A DNA stretch of 64,000 nt from Burkholderia contaminans. Its GTDB lineage: Bacteria > Pseudomonadota > Gammaproteobacteria > Burkholderiales > Burkholderiaceae. The stretch is from the NCBI RefSeq assembly GCF_029633825.1, contig NZ_CP090640.1, forward strand, positions 2,604,001-2,668,000, written 5' to 3'. Positions within the stretch are counted from its first letter, which is position 1, and each line of letters starts with the position of its first letter. Positions 9,590-18,815 of the stretch are shown in pieces. Both the position numbers and the translations under genes were made by a program. Under the pieces are notes generated by a model. The model had not been told where the DNA came from. It ran no database searches and saw only the letters and a list, made by a program, of their open reading frames with translations.

Positions 9590-10294
9590 ATGAGAATTGC
9601 TGTACTGGATGACGATCCGGCCCAGACGGATTTCGTCAGTCAAACGCTGACGGCCGTTGGCCATACGTGCTACGCGTTCAAGGAAGGCAAGGCCCTGAAG
9701 AAGCGTCTGCAGCGCGAGACGTTCGATCTGCTCGTGCTCGACTGGAACGTGCCCGACATGTCCGGCGAGGAAGTGCTGAAGTGGGTGCGTGCGAATCAGA
9801 CCGAGCACAGCCTGCCGATCATCTTCATGACGAGCCGCGACGACGAGGCGGGGATCACGCAGATCCTCAACGCCGGCGCCGACGACTACGTGGTCAAGCC
9901 CGTGTCGGGCCCGATCCTGCGCGCACGCATCGGCTCGCTGCTGCGCCGCGCGTATCCGGTCAACGCCGAGGCTACCGTTCGCGAATTCGATCAATTCCGT
10001 TTCGACGTGAACCTGAAGCAGGCCTACGTCGGCGACAAGGCCGTGAGCCTCACGCAGAAGGAATTCGAACTCGCGCTGCTGCTGTTCCAGCACCTCGACC
10101 GGCCGCTGTCGCGCGCGCACATTCTCGATCTCGTGTGGAAGCAGGCGACCGACATCCCGTCGCGCACGATGGATACGCACATCTCGATGCTGCGCACCAA
10201 GCTCGGCCTGCGGCCCGAAAACGGTTATCGCCTCGCGCCGATCTACGGCTACGGCTACCGGCTCGAACGGGTCGGCCAGGGAGAACCGGAGTGA
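9590..10294 (+). CDS. OmpR-family response regulator
   Basis: The 234-residue protein has a receiver domain (residues about 1-115) with the acidic pair in VLDDDP, the phospho-acceptor Asp51 in LLVLDWNVPDM, the conserved Thr/Ser in FMTSRDD and Lys in DYVVKPVS. A C-terminal winged helix (about 135-230) is of the OmpR/PhoB type. ATG 9590 is the start; the TTG four codons upstream is less likely. The next gene overlaps its stop (GTGA at 10291-10294), so it is translationally coupled to the LysM-FecR gene and in an operon with the CHASE2 kinase that should phosphorylate it. Confidence 0.92.
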   Translation: MRIAVLDDDPAQTDFVSQTLTAVGHTCYAFKEGKALKKRLQRETFDLLVLDWNVPDMSGEEVLKWVRANQTEHSLPIIFMTSRDDEAGITQILNAGADDYVVKPVSGPILRARIGSLLRRAYPVNAEATVREFDQFRFDVNLKQAYVGDKAVSLTQKEFELALLLFQHLDRPLSRAHILDLVWKQATDIPSRTMDTHISMLRTKLGLRPENGYRLAPIYGYGYRLERVGQGEPE

Positions 10295-11652
10295 CCACGG
10301 GAATTACGCGGCGCACGGCGAACCTGCGCAAGCTGGCGCTGCACGCAGCCTGCGCGGTCGCGTTTGCGTTCGCCGCGCAGCATGCGGCTGCCCAGCCGCC
10401 CGCGGCGGCGGGCAAGATGGTCGTCTACCGCACGCAGGCGGGCGACACGCTGTACGACGTCGCCGCACGCTACCTGCAGGGCGGGGACGACTGGCAACTG
10501 CTTCAACAGATCAACGGCGTGCCCGCGCCGAAGCACCTGCAGCCCGGCATCGCGCTGAAGCTGCCGGTGGCGCGCCTGCGCAAGGAAAAGCTGACCGCCC
10601 GCGTCGTCGCGGTGCAGGGCACGGCCGAACGCGCGTCCGGCGATGCTTTTGCGCCGCTCGCGAACGACGCGACGCTCGCCGAGGGCGATCGCGTGCGCAC
10701 GGGCCCGAACGGTGTCGTGACGCTCGAGCTCGCCGACGGCACGCACATGAGCCTGCCGCCCGACAGCCAGCTCGACCTGAAGGCGCTGCGCCGCACGGTG
10801 CTGACCGGCACGCTCGATCGTCAGTTCGAACTCACGCGCGGTTCGGTCGACAGCGAGGTCACCCATCTGAAAAAGCGCGACGACCGCTTCCAGATCCGAT
10901 CGCCGTCGGTCGTGGCCGGCGTGCGCGGTACGCACTTTCGCGTGAACTACGACGCGGCCGGCAATGCGTCGACGCGCGTCGAAGTGCTCGATGGCACCGT
11001 CGGCGTCGCGGGCGGCCGGAAGCCGGCCGATCCGACGCTCGTGCATGCGAATTTCGGCAGCGTCGCGACATCGTCCGGCGCGGTCAGCGCGCCCGTCGAG
11101 TTGCTGCCCGCACCGGCGCTCGCGCATCCCGACAAGGTGCAGGACGAACCCGAGGTCGCCTTCGACGTCGCGCCGCTCGCCGACGCGCGTGCGTACCGCG
11201 TGCAGCTCGCGCACGACGCCGGGCTGCTCGACCTGTTCCGCGAAACGCGCACCGATTCGCCGCGCGCGGTTTTCCGCGACGTTCCGAACGGGAACTACTT
11301 CGTGCGGGTCGCCGCGATCGATGCGAACGGTCTCGAGGGCCGGCCGCGGACATACGCGTTCGAACGCCGCGTCCTGGGGCTCGACGCGAGCGCGTCGCCC
11401 GGTGCCGGCGGCTACGAGTTCCGCTGGACGCCGAACGGTTCGGGCAAGGGTGCGCGCTACCGGTTCGTGCTGTCGCGCTCGAAGGACCTGAGCGCGCCGG
11501 TCGTCGACCAGGTCGGCCTGCATACGCGCCAGATCACCGTCGCGCACCTGCCGCCGGGCGACTATTTCTGGGCCGTGACCGTCGAGGAGTTCGAAGGCGG
11601 CAAGTTCTACGAGAAGACCAGTCCGGTCAGCGCGTTCACGCTGTCGCGCTGA
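10291..11652 (+). CDS. Exported LysM and FecR domain protein
   Basis: The 453-residue protein starts with GTG overlapping the stop of the response regulator. A signal peptide spans about residues 1-34 (basic start, hydrophobic AACAVAFAFAA, cleavage near AAAQ). A LysM module follows at about 44-92 (YRTQAGDTLYDVAARY), then a FecR domain at about 115-240 with VVAGVRGTHFRVNY. The C-terminal half looks like two beta-sandwich (fibronectin-III-like) repeats, each ending in NGNYFVRV- or PGDYFWAV-type strands. LysM suggests peptidoglycan binding in the periplasm. Its place between regulator and kinase suggests an accessory sensor; that role is inferred. Confidence 0.85.
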   Translation: MTTGITRRTANLRKLALHAACAVAFAFAAQHAAAQPPAAAGKMVVYRTQAGDTLYDVAARYLQGGDDWQLLQQINGVPAPKHLQPGIALKLPVARLRKEKLTARVVAVQGTAERASGDAFAPLANDATLAEGDRVRTGPNGVVTLELADGTHMSLPPDSQLDLKALRRTVLTGTLDRQFELTRGSVDSEVTHLKKRDDRFQIRSPSVVAGVRGTHFRVNYDAAGNASTRVEVLDGTVGVAGGRKPADPTLVHANFGSVATSSGAVSAPVELLPAPALAHPDKVQDEPEVAFDVAPLADARAYRVQLAHDAGLLDLFRETRTDSPRAVFRDVPNGNYFVRVAAIDANGLEGRPRTYAFERRVLGLDASASPGAGGYEFRWTPNGSGKGARYRFVLSRSKDLSAPVVDQVGLHTRQITVAHLPPGDYFWAVTVEEFEGGKFYEKTSPVSAFTLSR

Positions 11653-11662
11653 TCCGCGGCGC

Positions 11663-14050
11663 ATGAAACCTGATTCCGTTTCTCCGCGGCGGCATCTCGG
11701 CCGCCGCTTCCTGATCGAATGGATCGCGATCGGCTGCCTCGGGGTCGCGGTGATCCTCACGTGCGCGCTCGGCCGCCTGTCGTCGAGCGTCGACGGGTTG
11801 ATCTACGACCGGCTGCTGATGCTGCGCAGCCTGCCGCTTTCACCCGACGTGGTCGTCGTCGATATCGACAACCAGAGCGCGTCCGCGCTCGGCCGCTGGC
11901 CGTGGTCGCGTGACGTGCATGCGCGGCTGCTCGACACGCTGGCGCGCGCGCAGCCGGCCGCCGTCGTCTATGACGTGCTGTTTACCGAACCGTCGCCGGA
12001 AGATCGCGCGTTCGCGGATGCAATGACCCACGTGCCGACCTTCCTGCCCGTGCTGCTGAGCCCCGAGCAGGCGGACGGCACGCGCGCGGTCGACCCGCCG
12101 GTGGCCGCGCTCGCGGCGCGTGCGGTCGGGCTCGGTCACATCAACCTCGAAGTCGACCCCGACGGCATCGTACGCAGCGTGGCGCTGTACGAAAGCGACG
12201 GCCGCGTGCGCTGGCCACAGCTGATGGTGCCCGTGTATCGCGCGATCCAGGGCGGCCAGCTGCATCCGGTCGGCGGTACGCCCGGCCCGCATGCGCACGA
12301 CCTGTCGGACGACGCGACCGGCGAGGGCCGCTACCTGATCCCGTTCAGCCGCAACACGCCGGCCTATCCGACGCTGTCGTTCGACGACGTCCTCGAAGGG
12401 CGCGTGAAGCCCGACGCGCTGCGCGGCAAGATCGTCGTCGTGGGCGTGACGGCGTCGGGGCTGTACGATCGTTTCGCCACGCCCGTGTCCGGTGAGTTCG
12501 GGCCGCTCGCCGGCGTGTATATCCATGCCAACGTGCTCGACATGCTGGCGACCGGCAGCGCGATCTCGCCGGCGTCGCGCGCCGGGCTGTTCGTCGCGTC
12601 GCTGCTGCCGCTCGCCGTGCTGCTGGGCGGCTTCCTGATGCTGTCGCCGTGGCGCGCGCTGCTGCTGACGCTGAGCCTGGCCGCGCTTGCCGTCGTCGCG
12701 AGCACGGCGCTGCTGTTCGAGGCGCGCATCTGGCTGTCGCCGGCGCCTGCGATCTTCGGGCTGATCGCCGTCTACCCGATCTGGAACTGGCGGCGCCTGG
12801 AAATGACGATGTCGTACCTGCGCCGCGAGCTGCAGCGGCTCGCCGACGAGCCGCACCTGCTGCCCGAGGCGCCGCGCACGCGCAACGTCGGCGGCGATGT
12901 GCTGGAGCGGCAGATGGCGCTGATGGCGCAAGCCGCGCAGCGCGTGCAGGACATGAAGCGCTTCGTGTGGGACAGCCTCGACAGCATGCCCGAGCCGATC
13001 TTCGTGACCGACCTGGCCGGCACCGTGCTGATCGCGAACCATGCGGCCAAGCGCTACGGGTCGCGACTGTCGCTGCCTCTGCCGGAGGGTCGTCCGCTGC
13101 GCACGGCGCTCGGCGAGCTGACGTTCATGAAGACCGTCGACGGCAACGCCGAGCACGACGCGACGATCCGCGAGCACTGGCCGGCCGCGCTCGACCCGAC
13201 GCTCGAGGCCGAGCACGACGCGATGGCGCGCGGCATCGAGGTGCGCGATCGTGACGGGCTCGACCATCTGCTACGCTACGCGGCGTGTACGAATGCGCAA
13301 GGGCGCGTGACGGGCTGGATCGCCGGCCTCGTCGACGTGACCGAGCTGCACGCGGCCGAGCGGCAGCGCGAGGAAGCGCTGCACCTGCTGTCGCACGACA
13401 TGCGCTCGCCGCAGTCGTCGATCCTCGCGCTGGTCGAGATCGAGCGCGACCGCGTCGAGAGCGACGCGATGCGCGGGCTGCTCGCGCGGATCGAGCGCTA
13501 TGCGCACCGCGCGCTATCGCTCGCCGACGAGTTCGTGCAGCTGGCGCGCGCGGAGTCGCAGGCGTACCAGCTCGAGGTGACGAGCCTCGTCGACGTGCTG
13601 ATCGATGCGAGCGACGAGGTGTGGCCGCAGGCGCAGGCGAAGCACATTCGCGTCGACACCGACGTCGGCACCGACATGTGCTGGGTGCGCGCGGACCGCT
13701 CGCTGATCACGCGCGCGTTCGTGAACCTGCTGAACAATGCAGTCAAATACAGTCCGTCCGATACCGTGATCACGTGTACGCTGGCGGTCGAGCACGCGTC
13801 GAAACGGATGTTCTGTACGATTCGTGATCAGGGATACGGCATTGCGCCGGAAGATCAGCGGCATCTGTTCGAGCGTTTCAAGCGATTCCATGCCGGCGAG
13901 CGGCCCGAAATCTCGGGTTCCGGGCTCGGCATGGCATTCGTGAAGACGGTCGTCACGCGCCATGGGGGCAGCGTGTCGGTCGACAGCGAGGTGGGTGTCG
14001 GCACCGCGGTGACGGTGTCGCTGCCCGCGATCGACGAGCCGTCCGCCTGA
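11663..14050 (+). CDS. CHASE2-domain sensor histidine kinase
   Basis: The 795-residue inner-membrane kinase has a first membrane helix at about 15-36, a large extracytoplasmic CHASE2 domain (about 40-305), three more membrane helices (about 310-375), a PAS-like region (about 430-560, PEPIFVTDLAGTVLIANHAA), a HisKA domain with His578 in LLSHDMRSPQSS, and an ATPase domain with the N box (NLLNNAVKYS) and G boxes (DQGYGI, SGSGLGMAF). The gene begins 10 bases after the LysM-FecR gene and two genes after the response regulator, its likely partner. All catalytic motifs look intact. Confidence 0.92.
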   Translation: MKPDSVSPRRHLGRRFLIEWIAIGCLGVAVILTCALGRLSSSVDGLIYDRLLMLRSLPLSPDVVVVDIDNQSASALGRWPWSRDVHARLLDTLARAQPAAVVYDVLFTEPSPEDRAFADAMTHVPTFLPVLLSPEQADGTRAVDPPVAALAARAVGLGHINLEVDPDGIVRSVALYESDGRVRWPQLMVPVYRAIQGGQLHPVGGTPGPHAHDLSDDATGEGRYLIPFSRNTPAYPTLSFDDVLEGRVKPDALRGKIVVVGVTASGLYDRFATPVSGEFGPLAGVYIHANVLDMLATGSAISPASRAGLFVASLLPLAVLLGGFLMLSPWRALLLTLSLAALAVVASTALLFEARIWLSPAPAIFGLIAVYPIWNWRRLEMTMSYLRRELQRLADEPHLLPEAPRTRNVGGDVLERQMALMAQAAQRVQDMKRFVWDSLDSMPEPIFVTDLAGTVLIANHAAKRYGSRLSLPLPEGRPLRTALGELTFMKTVDGNAEHDATIREHWPAALDPTLEAEHDAMARGIEVRDRDGLDHLLRYAACTNAQGRVTGWIAGLVDVTELHAAERQREEALHLLSHDMRSPQSSILALVEIERDRVESDAMRGLLARIERYAHRALSLADEFVQLARAESQAYQLEVTSLVDVLIDASDEVWPQAQAKHIRVDTDVGTDMCWVRADRSLITRAFVNLLNNAVKYSPSDTVITCTLAVEHASKRMFCTIRDQGYGIAPEDQRHLFERFKRFHAGERPEISGSGLGMAFVKTVVTRHGGSVSVDSEVGVGTAVTVSLPAIDEPSA

Positions 14051-14087
14051 CAGGGCCGGGCGCGACGGCAGGCATTTGGGGAAAGCC

Positions 14088-14702
14088 ATGAGAAAGGAAT
14101 GGGCAGCGACCGCGCTGGCGGCGTCGCTGTTGACGGGTTGCGCCGGCGTGACGAGCGGCGTGAGTGCGCTCGGGCAGCCGAACGCATTCGCATCCGGCGC
14201 GCACGGCTACGATTTCGTGCGCACGGCCGCGCAGGCCGATGATGCCGAATACCGGCAGATCGAGACGCTCGTGCGCGACGAACTCGCGCACCGCGGCTTC
14301 GATGCGAAGCCGCTCGCGGCCGCGCGCTACCGGCTGTCGATCGCGTATGCGACGCAGCCGGCCGCGGTCGCGGCGAGCGCCGACGGGTGCGGGGCCGCGA
14401 GCAGCGCATGCGTGACGGTCGACGGGCCGGCGCCGTTCGCGCTGCCGTTCATGGGCCGCGTGTATCGCCATGTGCTGACGCTGCGCTTCGTCGACGCGAA
14501 ATCGGGCGCCGACGTCTACCGCGTATCGGCCGCGCTGCGCGATCGCGATCCCGGCACACGGCAGGCCGCGCCGGCGCTCGTGAAGAGCGCGCTCGCGAAG
14601 GTGCCGTTCGGCGACGGCGGCGGCTGGCTCGTCAAGACGAAAAAAGACGACGCGGGCGGGATGCCGGGCGTCGTCTCGGTGAAGCCGGCCGAAGCGCGCT
14701 GA
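14088..14702 (+). CDS. DUF4136-like lipoprotein
   Basis: The 204-residue product begins with a lipoprotein signal peptide whose lipobox is LLTGC (Cys19). The mature part resembles DUF4136 lipoproteins (YRQIETLVRDELAHRGF, then a short beta-rich domain). ATG 14088 follows GGGGAAAGCC; the TTG four codons upstream is less likely. It lies 37 bases after the CHASE2 kinase on the same strand, so it may be the last gene of the signalling operon. Function is unknown. Confidence 0.78.
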   Translation: MRKEWAATALAASLLTGCAGVTSGVSALGQPNAFASGAHGYDFVRTAAQADDAEYRQIETLVRDELAHRGFDAKPLAAARYRLSIAYATQPAAVAASADGCGAASSACVTVDGPAPFALPFMGRVYRHVLTLRFVDAKSGADVYRVSAALRDRDPGTRQAAPALVKSALAKVPFGDGGGWLVKTKKDDAGGMPGVVSVKPAEAR

Positions 14703-14762
14703 GCGTCGGCCGGTGAGGTGAGGGCGGGCTCGCCGGAGCGAGCCCTCGTGCCCTTGCCGCGT

Positions 14763-15647
14763 TCAGGCGGCCGGGTGTGCGCCCGAACGCGCGCGCAGAT
14801 ACGCGTCGAATTCCGCGCCGACTTCCGCGTGGCGCAGCGCGAATTCGACCGTCGCCTTCAGGTAGCCGAGCTTGCTGCCGCAGTCGTAGCGCGTGCCCTG
14901 GTACTTGTAGGCCAGCACTTGCTCGTCGGCGAGCAGCGCCTGGATCGCGTCGGTGAGCTGCAGCTCGCCGCCCGCGCCGGGCTTCAGCGCGCGCAGGTGC
15001 TCGAAGATCCGCGGCTTCAGGATGTAGCGGCCGACCACGCCGAGGTTCGACGGCGCGACTTCCGGCGCCGGCTTCTCGATGATCGCCGACATCTTGACGA
15101 TCGACTCTTCCCACTCCTTGCCGTCGACGATCCCGTACGACTTCGTCTCCGACGGCGGGATCTCTTCCACGCCGATCACCGAGCTGTGATAGTGGTCGAA
15201 CACGTCGACCATCTGCTTCATCACGGGCGGGTTGCCGTCGAGCAGGTCGTCCGCGAGGATCACCGCGAACGGGTTGTCGGCCACGAGCTTTTCCGCGCAC
15301 AGCACCGCATGGCCGAGGCCGAGCGCTTCCGGCTGGCGCACGTAGAAGCAGTCGACATGGCTCGGCTTGATGCTGCGCACGAGTTCGAGCAGCTTTTCCT
15401 TGCCGCGCGCCTCGAGTTCGGCCTCGACTTCGTACGACTTGTCGAAGTGATCCTCGATCGCGCGCTTGCTGCGCCCGGTCACGAAGATCATCTCGGTAAT
15501 GCCGGCGGCGATCGCTTCCTCGACTGCGTACTGGATCAACGGCTTGTCGACGACCGGCAGCATTTCCTTCGGGCTTGCTTTCGTAGCCGGAAGGAACCGC
15601 GTGCCGAGACCGGCAACGGGGAACACTGCCTTGGTAACTTTCAACAT
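14763..15647 (-). CDS. galU: UTP--glucose-1-phosphate uridylyltransferase
   Basis: The 294-residue enzyme makes UDP-glucose from UTP and glucose 1-phosphate, feeding LPS, exopolysaccharide and trehalose synthesis. The nucleotide-binding motif [12 protein letters not shown] is at residues 12-23, followed by [10 protein letters not shown]. Later motifs ([27 protein letters not shown]) are typical of bacterial GalU. Length is normal. It is convergent with the upstream lipoprotein gene and lies 87 bases downstream of valS on the same strand. Confidence 0.95.
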   Translation of the reverse strand: MLKVTKAVFPVAGLGTRFLPATKASPKEMLPVVDKPLIQYAVEEAIAAGITEMIFVTGRSKRAIEDHFDKSYEVEAELEARGKEKLLELVRSIKPSHVDCFYVRQPEALGLGHAVLCAEKLVADNPFAVILADDLLDGNPPVMKQMVDVFDHYHSSVIGVEEIPPSETKSYGIVDGKEWEESIVKMSAIIEKPAPEVAPSNLGVVGRYILKPRIFEHLRALKPGAGGELQLTDAIQALLADEQVLAYKYQGTRYDCGSKLGYLKATVEFALRHAEVGAEFDAYLRARSGAHPAA

Positions 15648-15734
15648 GATCGAACCTTTATTCCTGTAATCGACTTGTCAGACGGTCTATGTTCACGTTC
15701 GCATTATAGTGAACGCAAACGACCTTACCCTTTG

Positions 15735-18602
15735 TTACGCAGGCAACCGATCGAGCTGGGCACGCAGTTTCTCGAGCGTGCTCTGGAATTCCGCGACGCG
15801 CTTCTGCTCCTGTTCGACCACGGCCGGCGGCGCTTTCGCGACGAAAGCCTCGTTGCCGAGCTTTGCATTGCACTTCGTGATTTCGTTCGTCAGGCGCGTG
15901 ATTTCCTTCGACAGGCGCTCGCGTTCGGCCGCGACGTCGATCTCGACCTTCAGCACCAGCTTGTTCGGCCCGACGATCGCGATCGGCGCGCCGTGCGCTT
16001 CCTTGTCGAGCGTCGCTTCGTCCGCGAGGATCTGCACTTCCGACAGGCGCGCGAGGGCCTGAACGTACGGCGCGAACGAGCGCAGGCGCTCGGCATCGCC
16101 GGCTGCGAGCAGCGGCACCTTGGTGGCCGGCGACAGGTTCATCTCGCCGCGCAGGTTGCGGCACGCGTCGACGATCGCCTTCAGGTCGGCCGCCCACTGT
16201 TCGGACACCTCGTCGATCTTCTGCAGGTTCGCGATCGGGTACGCCTGCGTCATCAGCGACGCTTCGCCCTCGGCCTTGCCTTGCGGATAACGGCCGGCCA
16301 GCGGCGCGACTTTCTGCCAGAGCGCTTCGGTGATGAACGGGATGATCGGGTGCGCGAGGCGCAGCACCGTCTCGAGCACGCGCAGCAGCGTGCGGCGCGT
16401 CGCGCGCTGCTGTTCCGGCGTGCCGTTCTGGATCTGCACCTTCGCGAGTTCGAGATACCAGTCGCAGTACTCGTCCCACACGAACTTGTAGATGCTGCTG
16501 GCGATGTTGTCGAAGCGGTAATCGGCGAAGCCCTTCGCGATGTCGGCCTCCGTGCGCTGCAGCAGCGACACGATCCAGCGGTCGGCCGCCGAGAAGTCGA
16601 GGTAGCCGCCCGGGCCGCAATCGCCCGCGCCGCAGACTTCCGGCTTGTCGCTGCCGCAGTCGTGGCCTTCGCAGTTCATCAGCACGAAGCGCGTGGCGTT
16701 CCACAGCTTGTTGCAGAAGTTGCGATAGCCTTCGCAGCGTGCGAGGTCGAAGTTCACGTTGCGGCCGAGCGTTGCCATCGACGCCATCGTGAAGCGCAGC
16801 GCGTCGGTGCCGAACGCGGCGATGCCGTCCGGGAATTCCTTGCGCGTCTTCTTCTCGATCGTCGCGGCCTGCTTCGGGTTCATCAGGCCCGTCGTGCGCT
16901 TCGCGACCAGCGTGTCGAGGTCGATGCCGTCGACGATGTCGATCGGGTCGAGCGTGTTGCCCTTGCTCTTCGACATCTTCTGGCCTTCCGCGTCGCGCAC
17001 GAGGCCGTGCACGTAGACGGTGTGGAACGGCACCTTGCCCGTGAAGTGCGTGGTCATCATCACCATCCGGGCGACCCAGAAGAAGATGATGTCGAAGCCC
17101 GTGACGAGCACCGACGACGGCAGGAAGTGCTTCAGTTCAGGCGTTTCGTTCGGCCAGCCGAGCGACGAGAACGGCACGAGCGCCGACGAGAACCACGTGT
17201 CGAGCACGTCTTCGTCGCGCTTCAGCGCACCCGTGTAGCCCTTCGCGGCAGCCTGCGCGCGCGCTTCTTCCTCGTTGCGGGCGACGAATACCTCGCCGTT
17301 CTCGCCATACCACGCGGGAATCTGGTGGCCCCACCACAGCTGGCGCGAGATGCACCAGTCCTGGATGTTCTCGAGCCACTGGTAGTAGGTGGTCGTCCAG
17401 TTTTCCGGCACGAACTTGATCTGGCCGCTGCGCACGACGTCGAGCGACGTTTCCGTGATCGACTTGCCCGGATTGAACGTGCCTTCCGGCGCCGGCTTCG
17501 TCATCGCGACGAACCACTGGTCGGTCAGCATCGGCTCGATCACGACGCCGGTGCGGTCGCCGCGCGGCACCATCAGCTTGTGCGGCTTCACCGAGTCGAG
17601 GAAACCTTCCGCGTCGAGGTCGGCGACGATCGCCTTGCGCGCGTCGAAGCGGTCGAGGCCGCGATACTGCTCGGGGCCGTTGTCGTTGATCTTCGCGTCG
17701 AGCGTCAGGATCTCGATCGGCGCGAGCTTGTGGCGCTGGCCGACCTGGTAGTCGTTGAAGTCGTGCGCGGGCGTGACCTTCACGACGCCCGTGCCGAACT
17801 CGCGGTCGACGTAGTCGTCGGCGATCACCGGAATCTCGCGGCCCGTCAGCGGCAGCGTGACGAGCTTGCCGATCAGGTGCGCGTAGCGCTCGTCTTCCGG
17901 ATGGACCATCAGCGCGACGTCGCCGAGCATCGTTTCCGGACGTGTCGTGGCCACGGTCAGCGAACCCGAGCCGTCGACGAGCGGATAGCGGATGTGCCAC
18001 AGGTGGCCGTTTTCCTCTTCGCTCACGACTTCGAGGTCCGACACGGCGGTCAGCAGCACCGGATCCCAGTTGACGAGGCGCTTGCCGCGGTAGATCAGGC
18101 CCTGTTCAAAGAGCGTGACGAACACGTCGCGCACGGCGGCCGACATCTTGTCGTCCATCGTGAAGTATTCGCGGGACCAGTCGGGCGATGCGCCGAGGCG
18201 GCGCACCTGGCCGGTGATCGTCGAACCCGATTTTTCCTTCCATTCCCACACGCGCTCGACGAACTTCTCGCGGCCGAGGTCGTGGCGCGACACACCCTGC
18301 GCGTCGAGCTGGCGCTCGACGACGATCTGGGTCGCGATCCCCGCGTGGTCGGTGCCGGGCACCCACAGCGTGTTCTCGCCGAGCATCCGGTGGTAGCGGG
18401 TGAGGCCGTCCATGATCGTCTGGTTGAACGCGTGGCCCATGTGCAGCGTGCCCGTCACGTTCGGCGGCGGCAACTGGATCGAGAAATCGGGACGGGCCGG
18501 GTCGAAGGCCGGGGCCGCGTAGCCGCGCTTTTCCCACTCCGGCCCCCATTGGGACTCGATGGTGTGGGGCTCGAAGCTCTTCGCAAGCGTGTTGTCGCTC
18601 AT
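15735..18602 (-). CDS. valS: Valine--tRNA ligase
   Basis: The 955-residue class I synthetase charges tRNA-Val. The HIGH-type motif is in [17 protein letters not shown] near residue 45, and the KMSKS motif is in [14 protein letters not shown] near residue 560. The editing domain lies between. The C-terminus has the coiled-coil arm typical of ValRS ([19 protein letters not shown]). I place the start at ATG 18602 ([20 protein letters not shown]); the in-frame 16 codons upstream do not look like ValRS. A cognate tRNA-Val is elsewhere in this window (54177-54253). Confidence 0.96.
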   Translation of the reverse strand: MSDNTLAKSFEPHTIESQWGPEWEKRGYAAPAFDPARPDFSIQLPPPNVTGTLHMGHAFNQTIMDGLTRYHRMLGENTLWVPGTDHAGIATQIVVERQLDAQGVSRHDLGREKFVERVWEWKEKSGSTITGQVRRLGASPDWSREYFTMDDKMSAAVRDVFVTLFEQGLIYRGKRLVNWDPVLLTAVSDLEVVSEEENGHLWHIRYPLVDGSGSLTVATTRPETMLGDVALMVHPEDERYAHLIGKLVTLPLTGREIPVIADDYVDREFGTGVVKVTPAHDFNDYQVGQRHKLAPIEILTLDAKINDNGPEQYRGLDRFDARKAIVADLDAEGFLDSVKPHKLMVPRGDRTGVVIEPMLTDQWFVAMTKPAPEGTFNPGKSITETSLDVVRSGQIKFVPENWTTTYYQWLENIQDWCISRQLWWGHQIPAWYGENGEVFVARNEEEARAQAAAKGYTGALKRDEDVLDTWFSSALVPFSSLGWPNETPELKHFLPSSVLVTGFDIIFFWVARMVMMTTHFTGKVPFHTVYVHGLVRDAEGQKMSKSKGNTLDPIDIVDGIDLDTLVAKRTTGLMNPKQAATIEKKTRKEFPDGIAAFGTDALRFTMASMATLGRNVNFDLARCEGYRNFCNKLWNATRFVLMNCEGHDCGSDKPEVCGAGDCGPGGYLDFSAADRWIVSLLQRTEADIAKGFADYRFDNIASSIYKFVWDEYCDWYLELAKVQIQNGTPEQQRATRRTLLRVLETVLRLAHPIIPFITEALWQKVAPLAGRYPQGKAEGEASLMTQAYPIANLQKIDEVSEQWAADLKAIVDACRNLRGEMNLSPATKVPLLAAGDAERLRSFAPYVQALARLSEVQILADEATLDKEAHGAPIAIVGPNKLVLKVEIDVAAERERLSKEITRLTNEITKCNAKLGNEAFVAKAPPAVVEQEQKRVAEFQSTLEKLRAQLDRLPA

Positions 18603-18815
18603 GTTGGAAATCTGCCGAAAAATGCGTGAATTGGATGCCGAATCTGACAATTATAAATGGATGCACATCGACCAGCCATCGCCGTGCCGGCGCGGGCCCG
18701 TCGCGACGCCGCCGCGGCGCGCCTGTGACGTGCCGTCGAACGGATCGGGAACGGCATCGCGCGGCCGACTTATAATGTCGGGTCCGCATTTTTCTCGCCC
18801 GTTCGCTGCCGCTCC

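Noticed and set aside
14715..14750. Hairpin GGGCTCGC/GCGAGCCC between the lipoprotein gene and galU
   Set aside because: There is no T run on either strand, so it does not qualify as an intrinsic terminator.
14718..18629. Very long open frame (1303 codons) on the plus strand
   Set aside because: It lies antisense to galU and valS, both strongly conserved. Its product is Arg/His/Asp/Val-rich with no domains, the usual mirror effect of GC-rich codons.
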